47,841 nucleotides of DNA from Clostridium sp. CAG:678 (GCA_000431535.1 HF991791.1:1-47841); one strand, 5' to 3'; shown: positions 34,459-43,593, numbered from the stretch's first letter. Numbers and translations are program-made. Notes: generated by a model not told the origin, from the sequence alone.

Positions 34459-35558
34459 TTTTCCTCCAATGATCCGCGAATGAGTATCGGGCAGATGTTT
34501 TTGATTTTTTCTTTTAGCCGCTCGTTAATTTGTTTCCGTGTAGTATAAACAGTAAAAATTTCGGCAATAGCTTTTTGCACTTTAATGTCAGGGATCGGAA
34601 TTTGTACTTCCTCCATATCACTATATTCAAAAAATTCATGGGCACTACCTTTTGACATATAACGAGCATATCTGTCGAATTCTGAGCGCTTAAACCACAT
34701 CATCAAATATTCAGGAATCAGTTCATTTTTGCGTTTTATTTCAAATACTTGATATGCAGATGACACTACACAATCTTCTCCATTTCTATAAGCAATAGAA
34801 ATTTTTTCACCATTTCGTGTTGTTGCACGATTATAAGCAAATTGTCCATGTCTCACTATTTTGGCACTACGTTCTGCTACTGCTACTTGTTTTGGAGAAG
34901 CAAATACTTTTTCGATAGTTATTCCTTGAGCAAGAGTTATTTTTATATCGGTATTTCGTTCGTCAATCGGTGCAATATATGAACCTATTGGCTCTTTTCC
35001 TATCTTTCTTCGCAAATCTTCAATATACCCATCACAGACAAGCTTCAAATCTTCCAATCCTCGCTCATAGCTTTGTTGATTAGCAACCATTGCTTCGTAA
35101 ATATCAACATATTTCTGCTGTATGGCAAGATCAGGGATATTAAGTTCAATATCGCAAAACCTATTCCAATCTAAGTTGGAACGAATGCTTCCGTCACTGT
35201 AAAACCAACCAAGACGATCTTTTTCTTTAGAACAAAAAATCATAAAAAAATATGTTGGTAACACAATATCTGTTTTGATTACCTCAAAAGTCGTATATGC
35301 TGGTGAAACAATTATCGGTTTATCGTTTAAATACATACTTAATCTGATACATTCATCTCTGCCAGTTTGCATGCCACTAAATACAAATCTATTTTTGCGA
35401 ACAACTTTGTAATTTCCTTCATCAAGTCCTTCTGTATTTGCGACAGTGGGCATAAATTCTTTATTAATGTTTATACCATAAAATGTTTTAATTCCATAAC
35501 TATTACGTTCATCAATAACTTTAATAATTTGTCCAATTCTGCACTTATTAAATCTCAT
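34455..35558 (-). CDS. hsdS: Type I restriction specificity subunit HsdS (second system)
   Basis: HsdS sets the DNA target. From ATG 35558 (RBS GGGGGA, 6 bases) the protein has 367 aa; the longer reading from 35624 runs inside hsdM without an RBS. It has two target-recognition domains (about 5-165 and 210-340), each followed by a helical spacer. The spacers contain P-D-L-A-I-Q-Q-K-Y-V-D-I-Y (around 160) and P-D-I-K-V-Q-K-A-I-A-E-I-F (around 340), the repeated conserved regions. The pair implies a bipartite recognition site. It overlaps hsdM by 11 bases and the membrane gene by four. Confidence 0.92.
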   Translation of the reverse strand: MRFNKCRIGQIIKVIDERNSYGIKTFYGININKEFMPTVANTEGLDEGNYKVVRKNRFVFSGMQTGRDECIRLSMYLNDKPIIVSPAYTTFEVIKTDIVLPTYFFMIFCSKEKDRLGWFYSDGSIRSNLDWNRFCDIELNIPDLAIQQKYVDIYEAMVANQQSYERGLEDLKLVCDGYIEDLRRKIGKEPIGSYIAPIDERNTDIKITLAQGITIEKVFASPKQVAVAERSAKIVRHGQFAYNRATTRNGEKISIAYRNGEDCVVSSAYQVFEIKRKNELIPEYLMMWFKRSEFDRYARYMSKGSAHEFFEYSDMEEVQIPIPDIKVQKAIAEIFTVYTTRKQINERLKEKIKNICPILIRGSLEEK

Positions 35559-37149
35559 ATCCAATCCCCCTAAATGCATCCTCAAGCATCTTTTGAGATT
35601 GCTTTTCCTGTGCGAGAATTTCACCCATTTCTTTTTGGATACGGCTCATTTCAGCGTTAAAATCTATATCTAAATCGTGGTCAATAAACTCAATATATTT
35701 ACTTGGCACAAGGCTCCAGCCCTGCTTTTCAATTTCGTCAATTCCGACGCTGCGATAAAGTTCTGGAACTTCATAATTTGTACCGTCTGTCCCTTCACTC
35801 TGCCAAGTATGGTATATATCTGCTGCTTTTTGAATCTGTTTCTCGTCCAAAAGAACTTTCTTTTTATTTTCGCCTTTGACCGGATTTTCTGTCCATGTGC
35901 GTAAATCCATAAACAGAATTTCACCCTCACGATTTCGCAAATTTCTGTTGTGATATTTGCCGCCCTTTTTGTTTTGATTCAGAATCCAAAGGGTAACACT
36001 GATATCAGTTGTAATAAACAGTTCACGAGGAAGAATAACGATGGCTTCCACTTTATCGTTTTGAATTAGTTTTTTTCGGATTTCTACGGTATCACTATCA
36101 CCCAAAGCACCGTTTGCCAAAAGAAAACCAGCAACACCATCAAGTGCTTTCAAATGAGAAAGTATATGAAGAATCCAGGCATAGTTGGCATTGCTCTCCG
36201 GAGGAGTGCCATAGTCTGTCCAGCGAGAGTCATTTTTCAAATTGTCATCATACCACCCCTTAAGGTTAAAAGGTGGATTCGCCATAATGTAATTAAAGTA
36301 AATACCTTTATGAAGATCGTGGGTAAAGGTAGAGTCTGCTTCATCGCCAAGATTATGGCTGATTCCTCTCAAAGCAAGATTCATTTTTGCAAGGCGATAA
36401 GTTGCAGGCTCTTTCTCCTGACCGTAGATATTAATACAACTAATATTACCTCTTTTTTCTCTGATAAGATCAGCACTTTGAACGAACATTCCGCCCGATC
36501 CACAGCAAGGGTCATATAATGTGCCATCGAAAGGCTCAATCATAGTCGAAATTAACTGAACAACATCGTGAGGAGTATAAAACTCACCCTCCTCCTTTGT
36601 AGCATTTACGGCAAATTCTTTTAAAAAGTATTCATATACGTGGCCGATAAGGTCTTTTTCTTCGCCAAAAGCCTTATGGCTGATTTTATTCACTTCATCT
36701 ACAATCTGCTTAATATCATTAGGCGCAAGATTACGAGTAGTAAATGTACCCTCAACAAAGCAACCCTTTAACTGTTTGCTGCTTGCAGCTATACTATGCA
36801 ATGCAGTATCAAGAGCAACATTAAGTTTTGGTGCAGGAGTATTAATGATGGTAGACCATCTTGCCTCTATGGGCAAATTATATGTACCATCAGTAAAAGT
36901 TGCGTCGTCAAAAAATGCAGCAATAATATTTTCATCATCAGGGTCGAGTCCCTGGGCTATAAGATCTTGGCGGAGTTTTTTAACACCGTCTTCAAACTTT
37001 TCTCCTATGAAACGAAGGAATACAAGTGTAAGCATCATATCTCGTTTTTCAAAAAACGAGCCTGAATTACGAGCTTTACGCAATATATCACGGCACTTGA
37101 ACAATATCGAGTCCAAATTTATTTTTTCTTCAGCTTTTTTCTTTGCCAT
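35548..37149 (-). CDS. hsdM: Type I restriction methyltransferase subunit HsdM (second system)
   Basis: This 533-aa N6-adenine methyltransferase has an N-terminal helical domain (about 10-165), the G-E-F-Y-T-P signature (188-193), motif I D213-P-C-C-G-S-G-G220 and the catalytic N291-P-P-F294. It belongs to the EcoR124I-like branch, matching its HsdR. The start has AAGGAG 9 bases upstream and follows the DUF262 gene by 24 bases. It overlaps hsdS by 11 bases, so stoichiometric expression is likely. Confidence 0.95.
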   Translation of the reverse strand: MAKKKAEEKINLDSILFKCRDILRKARNSGSFFEKRDMMLTLVFLRFIGEKFEDGVKKLRQDLIAQGLDPDDENIIAAFFDDATFTDGTYNLPIEARWSTIINTPAPKLNVALDTALHSIAASSKQLKGCFVEGTFTTRNLAPNDIKQIVDEVNKISHKAFGEEKDLIGHVYEYFLKEFAVNATKEEGEFYTPHDVVQLISTMIEPFDGTLYDPCCGSGGMFVQSADLIREKRGNISCINIYGQEKEPATYRLAKMNLALRGISHNLGDEADSTFTHDLHKGIYFNYIMANPPFNLKGWYDDNLKNDSRWTDYGTPPESNANYAWILHILSHLKALDGVAGFLLANGALGDSDTVEIRKKLIQNDKVEAIVILPRELFITTDISVTLWILNQNKKGGKYHNRNLRNREGEILFMDLRTWTENPVKGENKKKVLLDEKQIQKAADIYHTWQSEGTDGTNYEVPELYRSVGIDEIEKQGWSLVPSKYIEFIDHDLDIDFNAEMSRIQKEMGEILAQEKQSQKMLEDAFRGIGYEI

Positions 37150-37173
37150 TATTTTTTTACTCCTTATGGCTCA

Positions 37174-38985
37174 TTATAGTCTTTTATAATATTTTTCAAT
37201 TAAAGCAGCCATCATTTTTCGGCGTTCAACAAGGAAATCATCATAAGACGATACATCCATTTTATCAATATTATTAGGAATACAGTTTTCAGCAAGATTT
37301 GAATGAAGAACTTCTTCATCCGAAACATTGCCTAGTACAACCTGTTTATCTTTGCACTGCTGTTTTACTTTTGCAAAGTATACTTCAGGAGCATCATCAC
37401 TAATTGCCTTATTAACCTGTGTATCCAGGTATGTGTAATTGGCAACTTGATTGTATTTTGTCTGACTTGTAATTCCGTTATTTTTAAGATAAGATTTCGG
37501 AAAAATATGGTGTACATCGCCTGAAATTGTGATAAGGTCTGCAATCTTAGTACCGTTCATGAGCATAGAATTACAGTTTAGATTAATCTGAGCCGCAACA
37601 AATGTATTAAATGCTGGACTATTAACAGATGATGTTTCTAAATTTTGAGGAAGTGTTACTGTCCAGAAAGTTTCTGAAAGTGATGACGCCTCTACTTCAT
37701 CAAGAAAATTTAAAAATCCTTTTTCTGCTATACTTCTCATGTCTCTATCCATCACAGTTTCTGGAGAGCCTATATAACGAGAGGTCAATGTTGACATTAC
37801 AAACCATTTTTGAACATATCTCTTAATTTGTGCATTAGGAATGGTTGGGTCACCAAGAAGCATTAAATATAATGTATATGCAAAATCAAGAGTCATATAG
37901 GAATTAAGTAATTTATGTGAAATATATCCAGCACCCCTAATTGCCATAACAAACTGTGCAAAATTATACTGATTTATAAAGTTTTGAATACCCGCGTCAA
38001 GTTTTTTATAAGATTCCTCTACAATATCATCACGGTACTCTTTCGTTTCAAAATCTCTGCCAGAAAGGAGACTCACAAGATCTGCAAGTTTTCCTCTGCG
38101 AAATTGATGCATAAATGAAACGCGAAGCATATCCCCATAATCCGGATCATAAATATCGTCATAATCATTCGCAAGCCATTTGATTTTTTCAGCATATTTA
38201 GAGTTTTGAAATTCATTATCGTGTATCAAGTGGGAGTAAAACTCAGGCTTAACAGCAAGATGACAGAAATAATCAACTGTTTTCCTTAGCATATTGCCAC
38301 CGTGCTCGGTATCGGCTGCCATTTTAGACATAACAAAATCAGATTGGCTGAGAGCGGTTCCCTTAGAGTTGATTCGAATAAATATTTCTGTTACTTCATC
38401 AATATCAAGAGTATGGTCAAGTTCAATTACGCCAATTTGACGATTGGCAATGCCTTTCAGTTCGGTAATAGCATTATTTACATCATTTGGCTTTACGCCT
38501 TCATTGTTTTTACAATACTCTAAGGCAAAGTCAAACGGATCAAAATTACTATCGAAAACCACGGAAATATCGGGTATCCATTTTTTATTCTTTAAATGAG
38601 ATGCATCTTGAACTGCAAACCTTTTAGTTTTATCTGTCGCTACTGGATTAAAAGCGATTTTTATACGATCTTTATTAAAATCTTGGTCTAAAACTTCTTT
38701 TCCAGCAATAGCTGCCATAAGTGCAGTTATTCTTTGTTGACCATCTATAAGAACCTTTTTGCCGTTGGCTTTTCCACCATCCTTCGTTTGAACATCAGGA
38801 TTTTTCCAAGTGATTATGTAACCAGTAGGATAGCCATTATATAAAGAATCAATTAAATCTCTGACTTGACTTCTCTTCCATACAAAAGGACGCTGTATTT
38901 CAGGAATAACAAAGTCTTCTGCCTCTATTAATCCAAGAATTGCACTTACTGAATATTGCATTAAAGTAAATTTTTCACCGGTCAT
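37174..38985 (-). CDS. DUF262 and HNH (DUF1524-like) protein, GmrSD-type
   Basis: This 603-aa protein joins a DUF262 ParB/sulfiredoxin-like NTPase domain with a C-terminal HNH nuclease. DUF262 shows I-P-E-I-Q-R-P-F-V-W-K (27-37), L-I-D-G-Q-Q-R (79-85) and F-I-R-I-N-S-K-G (202-209). The nuclease core H-H-I-F-P-K (492-497) with N517 and L-D fits DUF1524/HNH. The same pair makes up GmrSD, a type IV enzyme that cuts glucosylated hydroxymethylcytosine phage DNA. Here it stands first in a type I operon, 24 bases before hsdM. It may act alone or with the type I enzyme against modified phage. Confidence 0.85.
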   Translation of the reverse strand: MTGEKFTLMQYSVSAILGLIEAEDFVIPEIQRPFVWKRSQVRDLIDSLYNGYPTGYIITWKNPDVQTKDGGKANGKKVLIDGQQRITALMAAIAGKEVLDQDFNKDRIKIAFNPVATDKTKRFAVQDASHLKNKKWIPDISVVFDSNFDPFDFALEYCKNNEGVKPNDVNNAITELKGIANRQIGVIELDHTLDIDEVTEIFIRINSKGTALSQSDFVMSKMAADTEHGGNMLRKTVDYFCHLAVKPEFYSHLIHDNEFQNSKYAEKIKWLANDYDDIYDPDYGDMLRVSFMHQFRRGKLADLVSLLSGRDFETKEYRDDIVEESYKKLDAGIQNFINQYNFAQFVMAIRGAGYISHKLLNSYMTLDFAYTLYLMLLGDPTIPNAQIKRYVQKWFVMSTLTSRYIGSPETVMDRDMRSIAEKGFLNFLDEVEASSLSETFWTVTLPQNLETSSVNSPAFNTFVAAQINLNCNSMLMNGTKIADLITISGDVHHIFPKSYLKNNGITSQTKYNQVANYTYLDTQVNKAISDDAPEVYFAKVKQQCKDKQVVLGNVSDEEVLHSNLAENCIPNNIDKMDVSSYDDFLVERRKMMAALIEKYYKRL

Positions 38986-39143
38986 AAATTAAAAATCCTC
39001 CCATCAAACAAAAAATTATTTTTTATTTGTATTACGATTAAGCATTTCTGTATGTTCTAAAGCTAAGTTACACAGAAAAGGGATACTCTTTTTTTGTATT
39101 TCCCAATTATACTCAAGTAACTCTAATTGAATTCACTCAACAA

Positions 39144-39332
39144 TTACTTGTCAGAAGCTACACCGGATTTCATCCAAGCATCCACTTCGCTGATTTTGAA
39201 TTTCCACAGGCGGCCTATCTTTGCTGCTGGCATATTTCTTTTTTCTATCCACGCGAGTACGGTATCACGGCTGACTCCGAGATATTCGCAAATTTCTTTC
39301 ATTGAATACCAGCGTTCAATACTAGAATCCAT
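39144..39332 (-). CDS. Excisionase-family helix-turn-helix protein
   Basis: A 62-aa HTH_17 protein: W-Y-S-M-K-E-I-C-E-Y-L-G-V-S-R-D-T-V-L-A-W is the HTH and I-G-R-L-W-K-F-K-I-S-E-V-D-A-W-M is the wing. Such single-domain proteins often open type I or defence operons, where they are likely regulators, or act as excisionases. It is upstream of the DUF262 gene with a 158-base gap. A moderate GAGGTCG sequence is the probable RBS. Confidence 0.85.
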   Translation of the reverse strand: MDSSIERWYSMKEICEYLGVSRDTVLAWIEKRNMPAAKIGRLWKFKISEVDAWMKSGVASDK

Positions 39333-39459
39333 TAAAACGACCTCACTTTCAGGTAGTTATAAATATACAAATTTAATATAGCACAAAGCATCATCTTTAT
39401 CAATGATTAATGCCGATTTATACGGAAAAACTAAGAATTTATTATAATTCAAAAGAAAA

Positions 39460-39489
39460 GGAGGAGCAATTTATAAAATATGCTCCTCC
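39460..39489 (-). terminator. Terminator of the XRE regulator gene
   Basis: GGAGGAGCA pairs with TGCTCCTCC around 12 bases; on the minus strand TTTTCTTTTG follows. Confidence 0.75.
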
Positions 39490-39501
39490 ATATTATTTTC
39501 T

Positions 39502-39744
39502 TTATTTAATTTCCTGTTCAAGATTTCTGAAAGTATCTGTGTCAAAGAAATCTGCTATTGAAATATCCAGACCATCACAGATTTTCTTGATTGTGGTGAT
39601 GCTTGGATTTTTACTTTGATTGTATATTATCGACTTGACCGTTGTATAGGGAACACCAGAAATGGTTGCAAGGCGGCAGAAATTAAGTCCGCGCTCATTG
39701 CATAGTTCTTCTATTCGCAATTTTGTAGCTTCAACAATAGTCAT
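39502..39744 (-). CDS. XRE-family transcriptional regulator
   Basis: This 80-aa protein starts at ATG 39744 (RBS GGGAGTG). The Cro/CI-type HTH spans about residues 5-58: L-R-I-E-E-L-C-N-E-R-G-L, T-I-S-G-V-P-Y-T-T-V-K-S-I-I and T-I-K-K-I-C-D-G-L-D-I-S-I-A-D-F-F. A perfect 12-base inverted repeat (39756-39785) covers its RBS region, so it probably represses itself. It may also control the neighbouring small gene and the divergent + strand genes. Confidence 0.88.
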   Translation of the reverse strand: MTIVEATKLRIEELCNERGLNFCRLATISGVPYTTVKSIIYNQSKNPSITTIKKICDGLDISIADFFDTDTFRNLEQEIK

Positions 39745-39755
39745 CAGTATCACTC

Positions 39756-39785
39756 CCAACAAAATTATGATACTAATTTTGTTGG
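39756..39785. promoter_or_regulatory. Operator-like inverted repeat upstream of the XRE regulator
   Basis: Arms CCAACAAAATTA and TAATTTTGTTGG are perfect complements with a six-base spacer. It begins at the RBS of the regulator gene. A second inverted pair (GACTATAT/ATATAGTC) follows at about 39795-39828. Confidence 0.65.
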
Positions 39786-39808
39786 AACAATATAGACTAT
39801 ATGTTATA

Positions 39809-39979
39809 CTAATTACGATATATAGTCTTTTTTACTTTGCTTGATGCAAGTGCAATGAATATCTCAGGCTCAATATCATAGCCCGCAATCTTCAACGCTT
39901 TACCCATTTCATTTTCAATTTTTTCAGGAGTGGTATTGTTCTCTTTTGCCACCTGCTCCAATAATCTTTGATATCGCAT
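39809..39979 (-). CDS. Small conserved protein
   Basis: This 56-aa product (M-R-Y-Q-R-L-L-E-Q-V-A-K-E-N-N-T-T-P-E) has AGGAGG 8 bases before its ATG. The sequence resembles the short Spo0A C-terminal-like proteins found widely in Clostridia (pattern K-E-x-x-T-x-P-E-x-I-x-x-E-M...A-G-Y-D). It is probably a small DNA-binding or regulatory protein. It lies upstream of the XRE gene on the same strand. Confidence 0.6.
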   Translation of the reverse strand: MRYQRLLEQVAKENNTTPEKIENEMGKALKIAGYDIEPEIFIALASSKVKKTIYRN

Positions 39980-40147
39980 AAGTTTTCCTCCTTTCAACAA
40001 TATAGTACAATATATAGTCTATCAAAATTTGTCGAATTTAGCCGTTATTATAAAAATGTTTATTTAGTAGGTTGTTGTATTTAAATTTTTATTATGATAT
40101 TATTTAACTGTGTAGCAAATAGAAGGAGATTAAACCGAAGAAGATAT

Positions 40148-40858
40148 ATGACGGAAGGTATTATTGGAGCAATAATAGGCTCTGCAATTACAGGCTTAAT
40201 AGCATTTCTTTGTGAAATAATCAAAATTAAGCATCAAGACAAAAAAGAAAGAGCCAAAGAACAAAAGGAGATTTTTATCAATCGACCTGAGCTAAAAATA
40301 TTGAACTATGTAAATAACATTCACAATCCAGGTGCCTCAATAAATAAAAAATGTGATATTGATGTTTTTATAGTGCCTATTGACGATGTTTCAATAGAGG
40401 ATGGTTATTTAGATGTAAAATATAATTTGGATTATTTTGAAAAGAAAAATTGGTGCTGTGTAATATATACATTTAAAAATGTAGGAAAAACAGATATTTC
40501 AAGCATTGATATTATGACTGTTTTCAAAGAAAAATCTTGTTTATTTGCTTCTGATAAAGCTCTTTATTATGCAAATAACGGTCTACTTAATTATTCATAT
40601 TGTTATGATAAAAAAATAAGAGAAAATGAAACTTTTACACTTAAAATTTGTTATTACAAGGATACAATCGCAACAGGATTGTTTTCTGCAACTATGTCGA
40701 TTGGAATGATTGATAGTTTTAATCACCATTGGCAACAGCCACTATTTGCTCCTTCTGAAAAAATATATGACAGTTATCCTGTTGATGCAAAACGATATTA
40801 TGCTGATATAAAAACAGATGATGCAATAGAGTGCTTTAAAAATCCATGTTTGTGGTGA
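40148..40858 (+). CDS. Single-pass membrane protein of unknown function
   Basis: From ATG 40148 the product has 236 aa; an earlier in-frame ATG at 40094 has no RBS, and neither start is strongly marked. The N-terminus is one membrane helix (G-I-I-G-A-I-I-G-S-A-I-T-G-L-I-A-F-L, 4-21) followed by a basic coiled stretch (K-I-K-H-Q-D-K-K-E-R-A-K). The remaining 190 residues look like a beta-sandwich (many V-x-I and F-T-L-K-I strands). The family is not recognised. It is 24 bases upstream of the HNH gene and likely forms an operon with it. Confidence 0.6.
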   Translation: MTEGIIGAIIGSAITGLIAFLCEIIKIKHQDKKERAKEQKEIFINRPELKILNYVNNIHNPGASINKKCDIDVFIVPIDDVSIEDGYLDVKYNLDYFEKKNWCCVIYTFKNVGKTDISSIDIMTVFKEKSCLFASDKALYYANNGLLNYSYCYDKKIRENETFTLKICYYKDTIATGLFSATMSIGMIDSFNHHWQQPLFAPSEKIYDSYPVDAKRYYADIKTDDAIECFKNPCLW

Positions 40859-40882
40859 AATACAACTAGATAGGAAAAAGCA

Positions 40883-41620
40883 ATGCAAAAGATACTTTAT
40901 AATTTTATAGATTGGATGAAAAAATATAGAACACTGTCACAAAGCACCATTGAAAAATATGCTCGTGCTGTGAATACGGTTTCAAATGATATGCTTGAAA
41001 TTGGAGTAATAAATAATAGTCTGATTAATATGAGCCTTACAGAACTTGATTTAGCAATTTCAGCCATATTAGCTAATGATAAATTTATTGCTAAAAATAC
41101 TAAAGGTAACCATATGTATAGTAACGGACTCAAGCAATTTCGCTATTTTATTTTGGACACCGTAGACACCATTGATAAAAAAGAAGTAGAAATTGTGGAA
41201 TCAATTAAAACTGATAAAACTATTAGTGAAGCCGAAAGAACAGCACTTGTTAAATCACGAGTTGGTCAAGGAATTTTCAAACAATCACTTATTAAAAAAT
41301 ATGACGGAAAGTGCATAGTAACAGGAATAGATCTTAGTAAACTGTTAATTGGAAGTCATATTAAACCGTGGGTTAATTCAAACAATGAGGAACGATTGAG
41401 TTCTGAAAACGGATTGCTACTGAGTGCTAACTTCGATAAATTATTTGATAGTGGTTTGATTACTTTTAAAAATGATGGTACTCTTGTTTCATCATCGTTT
41501 ATAAATGAACAAAACAAAACCAAGATTGGCTTGGACAATCAAATAAAAGTAGACTTAAAAGCAAGTCAAGAAATGCTTGCAAATTTAGAATATCATAGAG
41601 ATGTGATTTTTATTTCATAA
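40883..41620 (+). CDS. HNH endonuclease (HNH_2 type)
   Basis: This 245-aa protein has an N-terminal helical region (about 1-115) that resembles a DNA-binding module, and a C-terminal HNH_2 domain. The core is R-V-G-Q-x-I-F-K, Y-x-G-K-C144-I-V-T-G, G-S-H159-I-K-P-W, E-R171, N176-G-L-L-L, D185-x-L-F-D-S-G. This is the usual form of HNH_2 restriction-like nucleases. It follows the membrane-protein gene by 24 bases, so the pair may be a membrane-linked nuclease system. Confidence 0.88.
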   Translation: MQKILYNFIDWMKKYRTLSQSTIEKYARAVNTVSNDMLEIGVINNSLINMSLTELDLAISAILANDKFIAKNTKGNHMYSNGLKQFRYFILDTVDTIDKKEVEIVESIKTDKTISEAERTALVKSRVGQGIFKQSLIKKYDGKCIVTGIDLSKLLIGSHIKPWVNSNNEERLSSENGLLLSANFDKLFDSGLITFKNDGTLVSSSFINEQNKTKIGLDNQIKVDLKASQEMLANLEYHRDVIFIS

Positions 41621-41679
41621 ATTGCTGGATATTAAAACTCCTTTGTGGTATGTTGTGGTACTGCAAAGGAGTTGATTTT

Positions 41680-41928
41680 ATGTCAATACTGCAGGAACTA
41701 TGGTATGGAAATATAAATCCGAGTGAGGATAAAGAAGTATCTGACGATGAAAAAGAATTAGTTGAACTGATGGCTAGGCATCAGGAGTGTCTGATGTCAA
41801 AACTTAAGGAAAAAGAACTTGATGCGTTTAAGAAATATGTTGAATGTTGTGAAGAGTACACTTCCCTGGTTGAGTGTCAGGCTTTTGAAATTGGATTTAA
41901 GTTAGCGGTTAAGTTGCTAACCGAATAA
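41680..41928 (+). CDS. DUF6809-like small protein
   Basis: This 82-aa protein begins M-S-I-L-Q-E-L-W-Y-G-N-I-N-P, with AAAGGAG 8 bases ahead. The start and the helical body (L-x-x-L-M-A-R-H-Q-E-x-L...Y-x-x-C-x-E-E-Y) match small proteins common near clostridial mobile elements, annotated DUF6809. The function is unknown. Its last codons plus the following terminator are duplicated at 44248-44317. Confidence 0.7.
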   Translation: MSILQELWYGNINPSEDKEVSDDEKELVELMARHQECLMSKLKEKELDAFKKYVECCEEYTSLVECQAFEIGFKLAVKLLTE

Positions 41929-41984
41929 AATAAAATTTATATGAATAGCAGTTTCTCAGTTAAGAGAAACTGCTATTTTTTATT
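41911..41984. repeat. Direct repeat (DUF6809 3' end plus terminator), copy 1
   Basis: TTGCTAACCGAATAA, then AAATTTATATGAATAGCAGT and the hairpin, match 44248-44317 with few changes. The two copies flank the orphan immunity cassette in direct orientation. Confidence 0.8.
41945..41982 (+). terminator. Rho-independent terminator
   Basis: ATAGCAGTTTCTC and GAGAAACTGCTAT pair perfectly around six bases, followed by TTTTTTATTTTTT. Confidence 0.9.
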
Positions 41985-42358
41985 TTTTTAATAGTTCTTA
42001 GTTCAATGAATTTCATATTGAGCAAAGATTAATGAAATTGAGATTTTGAAAAAGTATAATTACTCAAAAATACGTTGCGAAAATACAAACATAATGATAA
42101 AATTATTTATGAAAACTATGTTTAATAAAAGAATGATATCTTAACAAAACATTATTCAAATAAGAGCGTGGTTGCAATGCTATTCTTGACTTATTTGATA
42201 ACAATGCTATTAAACTAGTTGTAGATTTTAACAGAAAGAACGGTTGCGTAAAATTAAGAAACAACTAAAATATAAAAATAGTAAATATATCATTATCCCA
42301 CAAAGTAACTTGCCCCTAATTCAAAAAGTTAAGTTGTTAAACTTCGAGGTGATTTGCG
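41985..42358. other. AT-rich spacer ahead of the immunity cassette
   Basis: No intact gene was recognised. The segment 42160-42260 reads like decayed coding sequence in short open frames but cannot be assigned. Confidence 0.35.
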
Positions 42359-42904
42359 TTGCGTTATTATAAATTGATTGAGAATGCTTATTCGTGCAAA
42401 AATCCACTGTTATAAAAAATTGATGCTAACAAAAACGGCTTTAATGACCGTAGTATTTATGAGGATGTAGACCTTAATTGCAGTTGCATTAACGCTGAAT
42501 TAAATTGTAAAGGAAACGATGTTACAATTGAAGACTATATTTCTAGCAATATTGGTTTTTCTATAGTTACTGAAAAAGCAAAAGAAGTTATAGAAAAATT
42601 GTCTATCGGAAGTACAGTATTCATACCTGTTAATGTTACTGATTTTCCCGATCTGAGTACAAAATTATACGCTATGCATATAAGAAATCATATCAATGAT
42701 AATGCTATAGATCTGAGCATAAGCAAATGTGCCTGGGAAACAATCGCCGTTTATGGTTTTCATGAAGAACAAATCAAAGGAAATGATTTATTCAGATTGA
42801 AAAAAGATCATTACGGAATATTCGTTTCTCAAAATTTTGTACAAGCGGTTCGCAAAAACAAATTGACAGGAATGGTTTTTGGTACGGTAGGAACATCAAA
42901 ATAA
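42359..42904 (+). pseudogene. Imm11/DUF1629-like immunity gene with nonsense mutation
   Basis: A TTG start at 42359 follows GAGGTGA. It opens a frame reading (M)-R-Y-Y-K-L-I-E-N-A-Y-S-C-K-N-P-L-L, then meets TAA at 42413. The same frame continues from I-D-A-N-K-N-G to the stop at 42902, about 160 more codons with coding character (D-x-T-I-E-D-Y-I...V-T-E-K-A-K-E-V-I-E). N-terminal M-x-Y-Y-x-L and C-terminal features recall the Imm11-type immunity family, but identification is weak. Downstream restart sites are poor (only a TTG at 42599). It is probably broken by a single base change. Confidence 0.5.
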
Positions 42905-43026
42905 AATTTTATGGCAATGATAACTAAATCTCCGCTCAAAATAAAAATGTACTCTTATTTTTAATTTCTCAAACTGTGTAAATTATGAATACTATAAAAC
43001 ATACATATCGCAGGAGGTATGCAAAT

Positions 43027-43593
43027 ATGATCGCAACGAATAAACTGATTGCAAACAACGCATTAAAAATTTTTAACGCAAGGCCAAAAATTTTCCGCTT
43101 TGCAGATGAAGAAGAAGTAAAAACAATTGATCTAATGATATGTGAGAACTGCCCGGACGAAGGTATTACATCTTATGGAACAATAGGGCTTTTTAACTGC
43201 AATATCGGGTTAACTTATGAGGAAAAGCCCTTGTGTATGGAGCTTTTGGCGGCTTGCGCTTCAAGTATTGAAGATTTCGCAAATATTGTCACTACAACTG
43301 CTTTTGAAATTATGGACGGAAAAAGTGTTTATCCCGGATATATCTTTGACGATGTTGTTTCCATGTATATCGGCAACAGTGATATGGAGCATATTTTGCT
43401 GACATATCCGTTTTTGTGGGGTGATGTTCACAATTCTGTATTTGATGATATCACAGTTGCTTATCTTATGGCAGTTCCCATTTCAGATAAAGAAAAAGAA
43501 TATTGCCTGAAAAATGGATTAGATGCTTTAGAGAGTGTTTTTGAAGAAAAGCAGATAGATATTTTTGATATTTTCCGACCATCTGCATTATAA
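43027..43593 (+). CDS. Suppressor-of-fused (SUFU) domain immunity protein
   Basis: The product has 188 aa from ATG 43027 (AGGAGG, 9 bases). Features of SUFU proteins are visible: Y-G-T-I-G-L-F, M-E-L-L-A-A-C-A, the hydrophobic V-S-M-Y-I-G, then I-L-L-T-Y-P-F-L-W and V-A-Y-L-M-A-V-P-I-S-D-K-E. In bacteria SUFU domains are immunity proteins of polymorphic toxin systems. No toxin gene lies next to it. It is the second gene of the immunity cassette. Confidence 0.75.
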   Translation: MIATNKLIANNALKIFNARPKIFRFADEEEVKTIDLMICENCPDEGITSYGTIGLFNCNIGLTYEEKPLCMELLAACASSIEDFANIVTTTAFEIMDGKSVYPGYIFDDVVSMYIGNSDMEHILLTYPFLWGDVHNSVFDDITVAYLMAVPISDKEKEYCLKNGLDALESVFEEKQIDIFDIFRPSAL

